The notes beneath the pieces are model-generated. The model worked only from the letters and a program-made list of their open reading frames with translations, was not told the origin of the DNA and ran no database searches. From Pseudomonadales bacterium (GTDB lineage: Bacteria; Pseudomonadota; Gammaproteobacteria; Pseudomonadales; Azotimanducaceae): 64,000 nucleotides of DNA. The stretch is from NCBI GenBank assembly GCA_028281005.1, contig JANQKS010000044.1:1-64000 (forward strand), written 5' to 3'. Within the stretch, counting starts at the first letter, position 1; every line of letters begins with the position of its first letter. The translations under genes and the position numbers were made by a program. This document shows, piece by piece, positions 56,556 through 64,000 of this stretch.

Positions 56556-56584
56556 GGCGAATCGTAGCAGCAGCAGTGCCGGTG

Positions 56585-56779
56585 CTAGTGGTGCTTGCGG
56601 GCTTTAACTTTGCGCCGCATTAGGCCATAAGCCACCGCGACAATAGCAATCGCCGGCAGCAGGTGTAGCGGCTCAAAGCCGTGCAGCAGTCCCGTCAAGG
56701 TGCCGTGACCGGGGTGTGCTAGCGCCGCGGCGGGAAGCGCGGCGAGCGCGGTGGCGAGTGATTTTGTCAGTACCTTCAT
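56585..56779 (-). CDS. Small exported membrane protein resembling the start of HupE/UreJ
   Basis: This 64-residue protein has a signal peptide (TKSLATALAALPAAALAHP), then HPGHG as at the mature N-terminus of HupE/UreJ. One membrane helix follows (LHLLPAIAIVAVAYGLM) and a basic, His-ended tail. Full HupE/UreJ proteins have about 190 residues and several helices, so this may be a remnant left after deletions, or a small protein in its own right. It lies 3 bp after the UreD-UreG chimera. Confidence 0.5.
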   Translation of the reverse strand: MKVLTKSLATALAALPAAALAHPGHGTLTGLLHGFEPLHLLPAIAIVAVAYGLMRRKVKARKHH

Positions 56780-56782
56780 CGG

Positions 56783-57442
56783 TTATCCTCCAACATCCAT
56801 TTGCTGTGATTGGGTGGGGGGCTCATCAAGCAGGCCGTTAGCCACTATAAAGTCAACCACTTGCTCGATACCCGCACCGGTTTTCAAGTTTGTAAAACAA
56901 AACGGGCGTTCTCCCCGCATTCTACCTGCATCTCGGTCCATTACCTCAAGTGAAGCGCCCACATGTTCCGCTAGATCGGTTTTGTTGATAATCAACAAAT
57001 CACTGCGGGTAATCGCAGGTCCACCTTTGCGCGGCACTTTCTCACCTGCCGCCACATCGATGACGTAGAGCGTGAGGTCCGCCAGCTCCAGACTAAACGT
57101 TGCGCTGAGGTTATCACCCCCGCTCTCGACAATCACGAAGTCTAGTAAGAGAAATTTGGCCGACAATTGATCGATGGCCACCAAATTCATGGACGCGTCT
57201 TCCGCCGCCCGCAGATGTTGCTCAACTTCACTGCGCAGACCTGTAGAGCGGTAAATTTTGTTGGCAGCAGGTGTGGTCAACAATGCCTTGGCACCCGGGG
57301 CGACTTCACCGCGCACGACCATTTCATCTTGAGCAGCCATGACACCCGGGGGATGGAGTAGATACACATGACAGAGGTCACCCTCAGGGTAGAAGGGTTT
57401 TTGTACCCGCAGCGGCCCGCAATGTAGACGCCGGGACAACAT
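56783..57442 (-). pseudogene. UreD-UreG chimera, relic of a urease operon
   Basis: This 219-residue in-frame product joins two urease accessory proteins. Residues 1 to about 77 match UreD ([39 protein letters not shown]). From about residue 81, the C-terminal half of UreG follows ([55 protein letters not shown]). The UreG P-loop (GSGKT) and the CPH nickel site are gone, so neither protein can work. In the usual order ureD-ABC-EF-G, the missing part is everything between. The UreD N-terminus is also short, with a stop just upstream of ATG 57442. Confidence 0.8.
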
Positions 57443-57758
57443 CGTACGCGTCTCGTGTCAGCCTGCATTCCTCTGAGGCCTTCACCACCGACCATACCAC
57501 GGGCCAGTATTTACTGACTCAACCCAAACACTTGGGTGCCGCACCCATTGTTCAACAATACGCTCAGCCCCCCGCATGTTCGCTCACATCTGGACATGCG
57601 AACCCGCTAATGCACAGATTTGGTGCGCAAGTAGCCCGAATGGTTGCTAAAACCCGGAGTAAAGCTGGCACACCGCTTGCTTTACAGCGATCACCTGTCG
57701 AAACCAAGAGGGGTTTAAAGAGGGGTACTCGACATTTTTGATAACTAGGAGTACTTGA
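57443..57758. other. 316-bp intergenic region, mostly featureless
   Basis: This divergent region lies between the urease relic and the small lipoprotein. An inverted pair GTTCGC / GCGAAC lies near 57579-57604. No further UreD sequence, promoter consensus or RNA gene is recognised. The right end has an AGGAG ribosome binding site for the lipoprotein gene. Confidence 0.5.
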
Positions 57759-58028
57759 ATGAAAAGGCATTTTGCCGCGATCTTGCTGTTGTGCGGCACC
57801 CTGTTAACCGCCGGATGTGTCACCTCTCAACCCACCACTCTCGAAGGCATGCGCGACTTGGAAAGCCGCAAGCTTGCACTGCGGTGCTACAACAAACACG
57901 AAGGCGAGCGCCTTGTGTTCGGCGCCATGAATACGTTTAACGCCTGCAGCCGTTGGGCGCAGAGAGTGATGCAAGTTCGTTATCCCAAAACTGCGCTGGT
58001 TAACAACTACCAATCAGTGCCCCGTTAG
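57759..58028 (+). CDS. Small lipoprotein of unknown function
   Basis: This 89-residue protein has a lipoprotein signal MKRHFAAILLLCGTLLTAGC with lipobox LTAGC. The mature part is short and charged, with LESRKLALRCYNKHEGER and ACSRWAQRVMQVRYP, carrying two further Cys. Its ribosome binding site is TAGGAGT. It is convergent with the FAH gene. No function is known. Confidence 0.7.
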   Translation: MKRHFAAILLLCGTLLTAGCVTSQPTTLEGMRDLESRKLALRCYNKHEGERLVFGAMNTFNACSRWAQRVMQVRYPKTALVNNYQSVPR

Positions 58029-58041
58029 AACCCAACCGTAG

Positions 58042-58890
58042 TCAGACTTCTCCCACCACCGGGTTGCGCAACGTACCAATCGGTGAGACCTCGATCTCAA
58101 TCACATCACCGTCGTCCATGAAGACCGGTGGTTTGCGCGCGGCACCCACCCCGCCCGGTGTCCCGGTGACAATCACGTCACCGGGTTCTAACTCGATGAA
58201 GGTGGAACAGTACTCGATCAGTTCCTCGAAGCCGTGTACCAGAAGTTCTGCCTTAGCGTTTTGCATGACCACACCATTCAGTCGGGTGGTGATTTCCATT
58301 TGCGATAGATCGCCAATCTCGTCCATGGTCATCATCCAGGGGCCAAAGCCGCCCGTGGCGGTGAAGTTTTTGCCGGGCGTAAATTGACTGGTCTGGCGTT
58401 GGTATTCACGGACGCTGCCGTCGTTGTAGATGCCGAACCCCACCACGTGCCGCAGGGCGTCCTCGCGACTGATACGCCGGCCTGGAGCACCGATGATCAT
58501 GGCAATCTCACCTTCGAAGTCTAAGGTGTTGGATTCCAGTGGACGGATCATGGCTTGCTCATGGGCCACCTGCGCTTTTGCAAATCGTACAAATACGGTC
58601 GGCACACCTTCCCCGCCGCGGCCAGTTTCTTCCTGATGGGCTTTGTAATTTAGCCCGACACAGAGAATCTTGCGGGGGTCTGTAATGGTGGGTGCATAAG
58701 TCAGGCCGTCCAAGGCGACATCCGCCGTATCACCATATTGCGCCGCTAGGTCCGACAACGCAGCAGCGGCGATGGCTTCACGCAGAGAAGCAAACTCACT
58801 GCGCGCGCCTACATCAACCACTCCGTGCCCATCTGCGGTGATGTAGCCAAATGTTGTTTCGCCATCGCGAACAAAAGACAGCCAACGCAT
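58042..58890 (-). CDS. Fumarylacetoacetate hydrolase-family protein
   Basis: This 282-residue protein has the FAH fold marks: ILCVGLNYKAHQEETGR, LDFEGEIAMIIGAPGR, KNFTATGGFGPWM and DVIVTGTPGGVGAARKPP, with the Glu/Glu/Asp metal set. Members hydrolyse or decarboxylate C-C bonds of aromatic degradation products. ATG 58890 follows an AAGGAG ribosome binding site; GTG 58896 is less likely. The neighbouring ADH suggests a shared catabolic route. Confidence 0.87.
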   Translation of the reverse strand: MRWLSFVRDGETTFGYITADGHGVVDVGARSEFASLREAIAAAALSDLAAQYGDTADVALDGLTYAPTITDPRKILCVGLNYKAHQEETGRGGEGVPTVFVRFAKAQVAHEQAMIRPLESNTLDFEGEIAMIIGAPGRRISREDALRHVVGFGIYNDGSVREYQRQTSQFTPGKNFTATGGFGPWMMTMDEIGDLSQMEITTRLNGVVMQNAKAELLVHGFEELIEYCSTFIELEPGDVIVTGTPGGVGAARKPPVFMDDGDVIEIEVSPIGTLRNPVVGEV

Positions 58891-58972
58891 GCGCACTCCT
58901 TAACTCTCGCTTTGTAATACCAACGTAGACATCAGCTGTGGCGCTGAATTGAACCTGGTGAGCTGGATCTAA

Positions 58973-60055
58973 TCAGTCGAACATAATGACGCTGCGTGCC
59001 ACTTCTCCGGTTTCCAATGCCGCCATACCCTCATTGATATCAGACAACTTGATGCGGTTGGATACCAGATCATCCAGGTGTAAACGCCCCTGCAGATAAA
59101 AATCGACAAAGCGCGGCATATCCACACGGAAGCGGTTGCTGCCCATCATGGAACCCTGAATTTTTTTCTCCATGAGAAAATCCGGTCCGTGCAGGGCGAC
59201 CATTTCCCCCGGCGGGATCATGCCAATGACCGTTGCGGTACCGCCCGGGCTCAACATACGAAATGCTTGTTCGGCGGTGACTTTCAAGCCAATGGCTTCA
59301 AAAGAGTAATGTACGCCGCCGCCGGTTAATTCACGCACCATTTCAACGGCGTCACCATCGCTGGCGTCGACGACGTCTGTGGCACCAAATTTGCGCGCCA
59401 ACTCCAACTTCGAAGCGACCCGATCCACTGCAATAACCCGGGCAGCACCCGCGATGGCCGCCCCGTTAATACAAGACAGGCCAATGCCGCCGCAGCCAAT
59501 CACCGCGACTGTGCTGCCTGGCTCTACGCCTGCGGTATGGATAACCGCACCGACGCCGGTGGTGACACCGCAGCCGATTAACGCAGCACGGTCCATGGGC
59601 ATGTCTTCGCGGATTTTCACGACCGCATGCTCGTGCACTAACATCTGTTCCGCAAAAGAACCAAGCTGAGCAAACTGCTGCACCTTTTGGGCTTGCTGGC
59701 TGAGGCGCGGTTCGTCTTCAGGTCCGCGATTGGTTTCCGGTTCCTGGCACAAAGACATGTGCCCGGTCAGGCATTTTTCGCAGTGTCCGCAGAATACCGA
59801 CAGACAGGTAATCACATGGTCGCCGGGTTTCACGTAATGCACGTCGCTACCCACTTGCTCCACCACCCCCGCGCTTTCATGGCCAAGCACCATCGGTACC
59901 GCACCTGGGTACGTACCATTCCAGAAGTGCATGTCGCTGTGGCAGATCCCCGCTGCGGATGTACGCACCAACACTTCCCGCGGCCCCGGTTTGGAAATCT
60001 CAACGTCTTCGATTTCCATCGGTTGATTCACTTCACGAAATACAGCAGCTTTCAC
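58973..60055 (-). CDS. Zinc-dependent alcohol dehydrogenase (class III-like)
   Basis: This 360-residue MDR enzyme starts at GTG with a GGGAGGG ribosome binding site. It carries the zinc ligands in AAGICHSDMHF and VLGHESAGVVE, the structural zinc set in CLSVFCGHCEKCLTGHMSLC, and the NAD motif AVIGCGGIGLSCINGA. It resembles the NDMA-dependent or aryl-alcohol dehydrogenase branch. Substrate unknown. Confidence 0.88.
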   Translation of the reverse strand: MKAAVFREVNQPMEIEDVEISKPGPREVLVRTSAAGICHSDMHFWNGTYPGAVPMVLGHESAGVVEQVGSDVHYVKPGDHVITCLSVFCGHCEKCLTGHMSLCQEPETNRGPEDEPRLSQQAQKVQQFAQLGSFAEQMLVHEHAVVKIREDMPMDRAALIGCGVTTGVGAVIHTAGVEPGSTVAVIGCGGIGLSCINGAAIAGAARVIAVDRVASKLELARKFGATDVVDASDGDAVEMVRELTGGGVHYSFEAIGLKVTAEQAFRMLSPGGTATVIGMIPPGEMVALHGPDFLMEKKIQGSMMGSNRFRVDMPRFVDFYLQGRLHLDDLVSNRIKLSDINEGMAALETGEVARSVIMFD

Positions 60056-60142
60056 TTTTCCCTCCCAGGATTAATACTCTCTGTGACATGCTTGAGAGTG
60101 TGCCACACTTTGCACCGTCGTCTAAATCTGGCGCGTGTTCGT

Positions 60143-61150
60143 TTAGCCGCCCAATGCGCCGACGAGGATTTGCTCCGCGGTACGGATCGCCGCGAGCAAA
60201 CCGCGCGGGTCCGCAACACCCTGCCCCGCGATGTCGAACGCCGTGCCGTGATCCACGGACGTACGCACAAATGGAATACCCAAGGTGGCGGTGGTGGAGG
60301 CGTGGAAATTGTGCACTTTAATCGCGATGTGGCCTTGGTCGTGATAGAGCGCCAGAACCACATCAAACTCGCCATTGATGGCGCGATTGAACACCGAATC
60401 CGCGGGTATGGGTCCACTGGCGGCGATACCCGCTGCTTGGGCGTCCGCCACGGCAGGCGCCAGTTCATCAATTTCTTCCCGACCCAGCAGGCCACCTTCA
60501 CCACCATGGGGATTCAAGGCGGCCACAGCAATGCGTGGACTGGCTATCCCCCAAGCATGCAGCGTGTCATGCACTAAACGCAGCTTTTCCAACACCGTTG
60601 CGTGTTTCACATAGCGAGCCGCCTCAAGCAGGGATTTGTGCGTGGATAAATGGGCGACGCGCAGACCCGGGGTCATGAGCATGGTGGCAGTCCAATCCGC
60701 ACCGGACAGGCGCGCGAGGATTTCCTGGTGACCGATGTCATCCACATAGCCGGCAGCGTGAATGGCTGCTTTGTTGATCGGGCACGTCACCATGGCGGCG
60801 ACCGAGCCTTGTAAACAAGCCTCTGCTGCCCACTCCACAGCTTGCACCGCGGCATGCCCACACGCGACCTGCACTTTGCCGAAGCTGAAATCAGCGGGTT
60901 GATCGGGCCCAATCTGCAACAGGCCAAATGGGCCACGTAAGGCTTTCGCTGAAGTCACCGATGGAATGTCGGGTAATTCCACGCCCGCCGCTTGCGCGCC
61001 CAGTTCTAAGCCCCAGCGTGCGCCCACCAACAACCACGGCACTTCGGGTTGCGCTTCGGCCAACACTTTGGCGGCCACTTCAGCGCCAATACCTGACGGG
61101 TCTCCTAAGGTGATGGCCAGCGGCTTAGCGTCGGATGGCATACACGGCAT
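60143..61150 (-). CDS. pdxA: 4-hydroxythreonine-4-phosphate dehydrogenase
   Basis: This 335-residue enzyme of pyridoxal 5'-phosphate synthesis opens AITLGDPSGIGAEV. It has the metal and substrate histidines in GHQEILARLSG and ALYHDQGHIAIKVHNF, TCPINKAAI, and the end motif SVDHGTAFDIAGQG. ATG 61150 or 61141 could be the start. It is upstream of the ADH on the same strand, but a gap of 87 bp argues for separate transcripts. Confidence 0.94.
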   Translation of the reverse strand: MPCMPSDAKPLAITLGDPSGIGAEVAAKVLAEAQPEVPWLLVGARWGLELGAQAAGVELPDIPSVTSAKALRGPFGLLQIGPDQPADFSFGKVQVACGHAAVQAVEWAAEACLQGSVAAMVTCPINKAAIHAAGYVDDIGHQEILARLSGADWTATMLMTPGLRVAHLSTHKSLLEAARYVKHATVLEKLRLVHDTLHAWGIASPRIAVAALNPHGGEGGLLGREEIDELAPAVADAQAAGIAASGPIPADSVFNRAINGEFDVVLALYHDQGHIAIKVHNFHASTTATLGIPFVRTSVDHGTAFDIAGQGVADPRGLLAAIRTAEQILVGALGG

Positions 61151-61307
61151 GGGTTAGCTCAAACATAACTCTACAAAGTACAACTGAACGTGTGTACGTG
61201 CCAGTTCAGCGGTTAAATTCGACCGTGGCCGCGCCACGCAAGTGGGCATCCGCATGCCACGCAGTTCACAAATACTGTATATATATACATATACCGAATG
61301 AACAGGT

Positions 61308-61589
61308 ATGCTTCAATGTATGCAAACCCTCGCTGACATGGTGCACGCTTTCCGACTCTATGCGGTCTGTGATCCCTGCCACCGTGTCGCCCTGGTCGAC
61401 CTCGACACGTTAATTGCGCGCAATGGCGGCGACTACCCGATTGAACGTGTGCGCATGCGGTTAAAGTGCGAAAGCTGCGGCAAACGCAGCCAAGCCATCA
61501 GAATAGTCTACGTAGGACCGGAGGGGCGTGCGTCGGGGTTTCGCTACGCTCGCAATTCCCAGCCACCAACCGTTGACCGAAACTGCTAG
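61308..61589 (+). CDS. Small zinc-ribbon protein of unknown function
   Basis: This 93-residue protein has a split zinc site: YAVCDPCHRVALVDLD and LKCESCGKRSQAIRIVYVG. The layout, with a conserved arginine-rich stretch between (YPIERVRMRL), is common in proteobacterial hypothetical proteins. Its last codons overlap the end of ribBA on the other strand by 4 bp. Function unknown. Confidence 0.65.
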   Translation: MLQCMQTLADMVHAFRLYAVCDPCHRVALVDLDTLIARNGGDYPIERVRMRLKCESCGKRSQAIRIVYVGPEGRASGFRYARNSQPPTVDRNC

Positions 61590-62680
61590 AGAATTTCGGT
61601 AGATTCCAAGGTCAGGCCAAAGCCGCTGACACCGACATATTCCACTTCGCGACCGGCGATCAGACGGATACGGCTCACATTTATATCACGCAAAATTTGC
61701 GCCCCCACCCCTACTTCAAGCCACTGGCTGCGGCGCTCCTCTTCCTTGGACTGCCCTGACAGTTTTTCATGAGGTACGCCCACAAAGCCGGTGCGAAGGT
61801 AAATCAACACCCCGCCGCCCAGTTGCTGTATGCGGTCGAGGGATGCATCGAGCAGGTTTTTGGGGTGTTCGGTCTGCGGACCAAACACATCATCGATGAG
61901 CTTTTCGCGGTGTATGCGTACCGGCACCGATTCCATTTGGCTGATGTCACCAAATACCAAGGCTAAGTGTTCGGCATCTTCAAATTTCGTGCGGTAGGAC
62001 AGCCCGCGTGCGTCACCGATGGAGGACTGCACGGTGAACTCATTGGTGCGCTCCACCAGTTGCTCGCGCGTCTGCCGATAGGCAATTAAATCCGCGATGG
62101 TAATGATCTTAAGCTGGTGCTGTTGCGCAAAATCCAACAGTTGCGGCAACCGTTGCACGGTGCCGTCATCGTTCACCAACTCTGCCAGCAGGCTGACCGG
62201 CGGTAACTCAGCCAATACCGAGAGGTCCGCGCCGGCTTCAGTGTGACCGGAACGCACCAACACCCCACCTTGGCGCGCAACCAAGGGGAAAATGTGTCCT
62301 GGCCGGACAAAGTCTTCAGCGCTGACGTTATTATTGGTTAATGCTTGCACGGTCGCTGCCCGTTCTTCGGCAGAGATCCCGGTGGTGAGGCCTTGTTTGT
62401 AATCAATCGACACCGTAAACGCCGTGCTCATGGGCGCATCGTTGCGCGCAACCATGGGGTCCAGATGCAAACGTGCAGCATGCTCTTCAAACAACGGCGC
62501 ACACAAGATACCGCTGGTGTGCCGGATCATAAAAGCCACCGCTTCCGGGGTCGCTTTGCTGGCCGCCATGATGAGATCCCCTTCGTTTTCACGATCATCA
62601 TCATCCACCACCACAATCATCTCACCGTTCTTGATGGCGGCGATGGCATCTTCAATGGAATCGAACTTCACGTCACTCAT
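61586..62680 (-). CDS. ribBA: RibB with a degenerate RibA domain (ribBA-like)
   Basis: This 364-residue protein has an N-terminal 3,4-dihydroxy-2-butanone-4-phosphate synthase (about 1-200) with VVVDDDDRENEGDLIMAA, RHTSGILCAPL, FVRPGHIFPLVAR and RSGHTEAGADL, all intact. The C-terminal half is RibA-like, but the zinc cysteines of GTP cyclohydrolase II (CDCG) are missing: the region reads DDVFGPQTEHPKNLLDASL. So RibB activity is likely and RibA activity unlikely. Riboflavin synthesis would need a separate RibA. A terminator lies in its leader. Confidence 0.9.
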   Translation of the reverse strand: MSDVKFDSIEDAIAAIKNGEMIVVVDDDDRENEGDLIMAASKATPEAVAFMIRHTSGILCAPLFEEHAARLHLDPMVARNDAPMSTAFTVSIDYKQGLTTGISAEERAATVQALTNNNVSAEDFVRPGHIFPLVARQGGVLVRSGHTEAGADLSVLAELPPVSLLAELVNDDGTVQRLPQLLDFAQQHQLKIITIADLIAYRQTREQLVERTNEFTVQSSIGDARGLSYRTKFEDAEHLALVFGDISQMESVPVRIHREKLIDDVFGPQTEHPKNLLDASLDRIQQLGGGVLIYLRTGFVGVPHEKLSGQSKEEERRSQWLEVGVGAQILRDINVSRIRLIAGREVEYVGVSGFGLTLESTEIL

Positions 62681-63115
62681 GCGTGTTCTCTTTCAGACTC
62701 AAAAAGCGGCGCGAGAGGGTAACACAACGGCAAAAAAAAGCCCGCTTACAAAGACTTGGCCGCATCTGCAGCGAAGTCTTGGCGCGGGCGCGAATCAACA
62801 TTCGATTCTATAGTTGAAGGGATAAAGTGACCGGGAAGATCCGGTGAAGGCTACCCGGTCATTGTTTAGGTCGCAGACAAAAGGCAAAAAGTTCGCCACA
62901 GTTGGCCATTGATGCCACCCATAATCGCCAGCGTTGCGTGCTGGTTGCATGCCAAGAGGAGCGCACGCCCAGGCGACACAGTTTTAGACGCCTTTACTTC
63001 GTTGGCTTTTTCTGCTGCACTTAGCTTGCGCGTGGCGGAACGCCCGCGCCTTAAACCCACTGGTGGCTTAAGCCCCGGTGATAGAACCCCAGGTATCAAC
63101 CATGGAGGAAACATT
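62681..63115. other. 435-bp divergent region between ribBA and the Spy-like gene
   Basis: This region holds the ribBA leader terminator (62732-62789), a GAATC/GATTC hairpin near 62791-62807 and an 8-bp stem TGACCGGG / CCCGGTCA (62828-62861). A longer leader for the Spy-like gene follows, with its strong GGAGGAAA ribosome binding site near 63104. I looked for an FMN riboswitch and did not see its conserved segments. Some small open frames here look accidental. Confidence 0.55.
62732..62789 (-). terminator. Terminator hairpin in the ribBA leader
   Basis: On the minus strand a two-part stem (GCCCGC / GCGGGC at 62784-62789 and 62740-62745, with AAGACTT / AAGTCTT inside at 62774-62780 and 62751-62757) is followed by eight T's (62739-62732). 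It ends about 50 bp before the ribBA ATG, so it fits an attenuator, or the terminator of a short leader RNA. Confidence 0.75.
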
Positions 63116-63592
63116 ATGTTTCATCACTGTAGTCGATGGCCGCGACGCTATGCATACGCGCATGCATACGGTTTCGGCAGCCGATCACCCTCACGACACT
63201 CAGATTCCGCAGGCTACGCCTCGCGGCGCCATCGCGGCCGCCATTCCGGCGGCGGCTTCGGCGTACGCCGCCCCTTGCGTTATCTGGCTTATCATTTGGA
63301 TTTGGACGATGGTCAAATGCGCCGCATTGCGGCCATCATGGATCGGCTCAAAACCGAACGGGAACAAGCGAGCTTGGACGAAACCCGCACGGTGACTAAG
63401 GTGGCGAGTCTGGTGACCAATCCGGATGTAAGCGTTGACATGCTTAAAGACGCGCTAGCACCGCGGGTCAGCAGCGCAGAACAGCTGCAGCTGGCCACCG
63501 CCAGGGCCATACAAGACATCATTGTCGAGTTGGACGCTGAGCAACGCGAAGATTTTGCGTACTTGCTGAACGCCAAGGGATTTGTGATCTAG
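63116..63592 (+). CDS. Spy/CpxP-like (periplasmic heavy-metal sensor type) protein, no signal peptide
   Basis: This 158-residue protein has a His/Arg/Gly/Ser-rich N-terminal tail (about 1-50) and then a helical domain. Typical parts are LRYLAYHLDLDDGQMRRIA, ILDRLK-like helices (MDRLKTEREQASLDETRT) and LDAEQREDFAYLLNAKGF. This follows the Spy/CpxP LTxxQ pattern. There is no hydrophobic signal sequence, so unlike classical Spy it is probably cytosolic. ATG 63116 has a near-perfect GGAGGAAA ribosome binding site. Confidence 0.7.
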   Translation: MFHHCSRWPRRYAYAHAYGFGSRSPSRHSDSAGYASRRHRGRHSGGGFGVRRPLRYLAYHLDLDDGQMRRIAAIMDRLKTEREQASLDETRTVTKVASLVTNPDVSVDMLKDALAPRVSSAEQLQLATARAIQDIIVELDAEQREDFAYLLNAKGFVI

Positions 63593-63599
63593 GCCTGTA

Positions 63600-63625
63600 G
63601 GGCCGGTGTCTCTCGACACCGGCCC
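63600..63625. terminator. 11-bp perfect hairpin between convergent genes
   Basis: GGGCCGGTGTC (63600-63610) and GACACCGGCCC (63615-63625) enclose a TCTC loop. It lies 8 bp after the Spy-like stop and 29 bp before the P450 stop. No T-run follows on either side, so it may act as a weak two-way terminator or an RNA end stabiliser. Confidence 0.6.
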
Positions 63626-63653
63626 TGTCACTGCCTACTGCCCGGCTGAATGG

Positions 63654-64000
63654 TTAGCTTTGCTTGCGGGTAATTTTCACCGGCATATGGGTATAACCCT
63701 TCACAAAAGAAGAGTAAGTCCGCTGGGGTTCTTCCAACACCTCAATTTTTTCGAAGCGCTTGAGGATTTCCTCCCAGAGCACACGTAACTGCAGCTCTGC
63801 AAGGCGGTTACCCATACAGCGGTGAATTCCAAAACCAAACGATAGGTGTTGGCGCACGTTGGGGCGCTCGATGTCGAGTTCATCCGCGTTTTCAAACACG
63901 TCTTCATCTCGATTGCCGGAGACGTACCACATCAACACTTGATCACCTTGCTTGATCTGCTTGCCACCGACCTCACAGTCTTGATTGGCGGTGCGCCGCA
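63654..64000 (-). CDS. Cytochrome P450, C-terminal part (cut by window edge)
   Basis: The frame runs off the right edge; about 115 residues are visible. They include RRTANQDCEVGGKQIKQGD, MWYVSGNRDEDVFENADEL and the heme-binding loop FGFGIHRCMGNRLAELQLR with its Cys ligand. The RRTA...GNRDE style is seen in bacterial P450s acting on steroids, terpenes or alkanes. The subfamily cannot be set from this part. Confidence 0.92.
   Translation of the reverse strand, partial: RRTANQDCEVGGKQIKQGDQVLMWYVSGNRDEDVFENADELDIERPNVRQHLSFGFGIHRCMGNRLAELQLRVLWEEILKRFEKIEVLEEPQRTYSSFVKGYTHMPVKITRKQS

Noticed and set aside
62790-62960. FMN riboswitch upstream of ribBA
   Set aside because: The conserved aptamer segments were not found by eye on the minus strand, although the leader has a terminator. 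A covariance search would settle it.
62866-63114. 82-codon minus-strand frame and its plus-strand extension in front of the Spy-like gene
   Set aside because: The strong ribosome binding site at 63104 fixes the Spy-like start at 63116, and the upstream frames show no family features.

Overview
The window looks like chromosomal DNA of a free-living, probably marine, gammaproteobacterium. The evidence is a class Ia ribonucleotide reductase whose large subunit has two ATP-cones (a Pseudomonas-like layout), DinG, AcnA, RNase T, a monothiol glutaredoxin, a PilZ-DUF1631-GGDEF-EAL protein, several acyl-CoA dehydrogenases and a cytochrome P450. Coding density is high and GC is moderate to high by eye. 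I see no rRNA, tRNA, CRISPR array, prophage or intact insertion sequence. All calls rest on reading the sequence and on remembered family motifs; no search was run.

Layout. 1-2.6 kb: small accessory genes (two cupin-like proteins, GNAT, methyltransferase, DUF1801). 2.6-10 kb: housekeeping and arginine synthesis (murI, zinc-ribbon protein, argG, rnt, grxD, a PatB/MalY-type lyase, argD, argF). 10-17.2 kb: two c-di-GMP proteins and glpK. 17.2-22.6 kb: a long nrd control region with paired NrdR boxes and a DnaA box, then nrdA and nrdB. 22.7-27.8 kb: an unusual cassette of four overlapping genes (phosphatase fused to a kinase-like domain, DUF4956 membrane protein, SdiA-regulated/phytase-like lipoprotein, alpha/beta hydrolase) facing a secreted kinase-like protein. 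27.8-36.4 kb: acyl-CoA metabolism, with a CDGSH protein and a DUF349 protein. 36.4-39.6 kb: a large palindrome, then a PepSY / response regulator / histidine kinase operon and a glycine-zipper protein. 39.7-47.6 kb: glycerate kinase, DoxX, M16 lipoprotein peptidase, dinG and a sorbosone-dehydrogenase-like protein. 47.6-51.9 kb: a tightly coupled catabolic operon (amidohydrolase, TPP enzyme, GIY-YIG-like protein, acyl-CoA dehydrogenase). 52-57.8 kb: a 201-bp nested palindrome, a broken SnoaL-like gene, acnA, a luciferase-like monooxygenase and a collapsed urease locus. 57.8-64 kb: a lipoprotein, FAH-family hydrolase, alcohol dehydrogenase, pdxA, a zinc-ribbon protein, ribBA with a terminator in its leader, a Spy-like protein and a P450 cut by the window edge.

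The two most interesting signals are these. First, 22.7-27.8 kb holds a translationally coupled phosphatase/kinase-like/DUF4956/phytase-like/hydrolase set that reads as an undescribed envelope phosphate-chemistry system; this function is inference. Second, 56.6-57.4 kb has an in-frame UreD-UreG chimera, which I read as the scar of a deletion that removed a whole urease operon. Other items include a cruciform-like 112-bp repeat, a tandem array of Shine-Dalgarno-like units in front of the DUF1801 gene, a murI without a standard start codon, and an attenuator-like terminator before ribBA with no recognisable FMN riboswitch.
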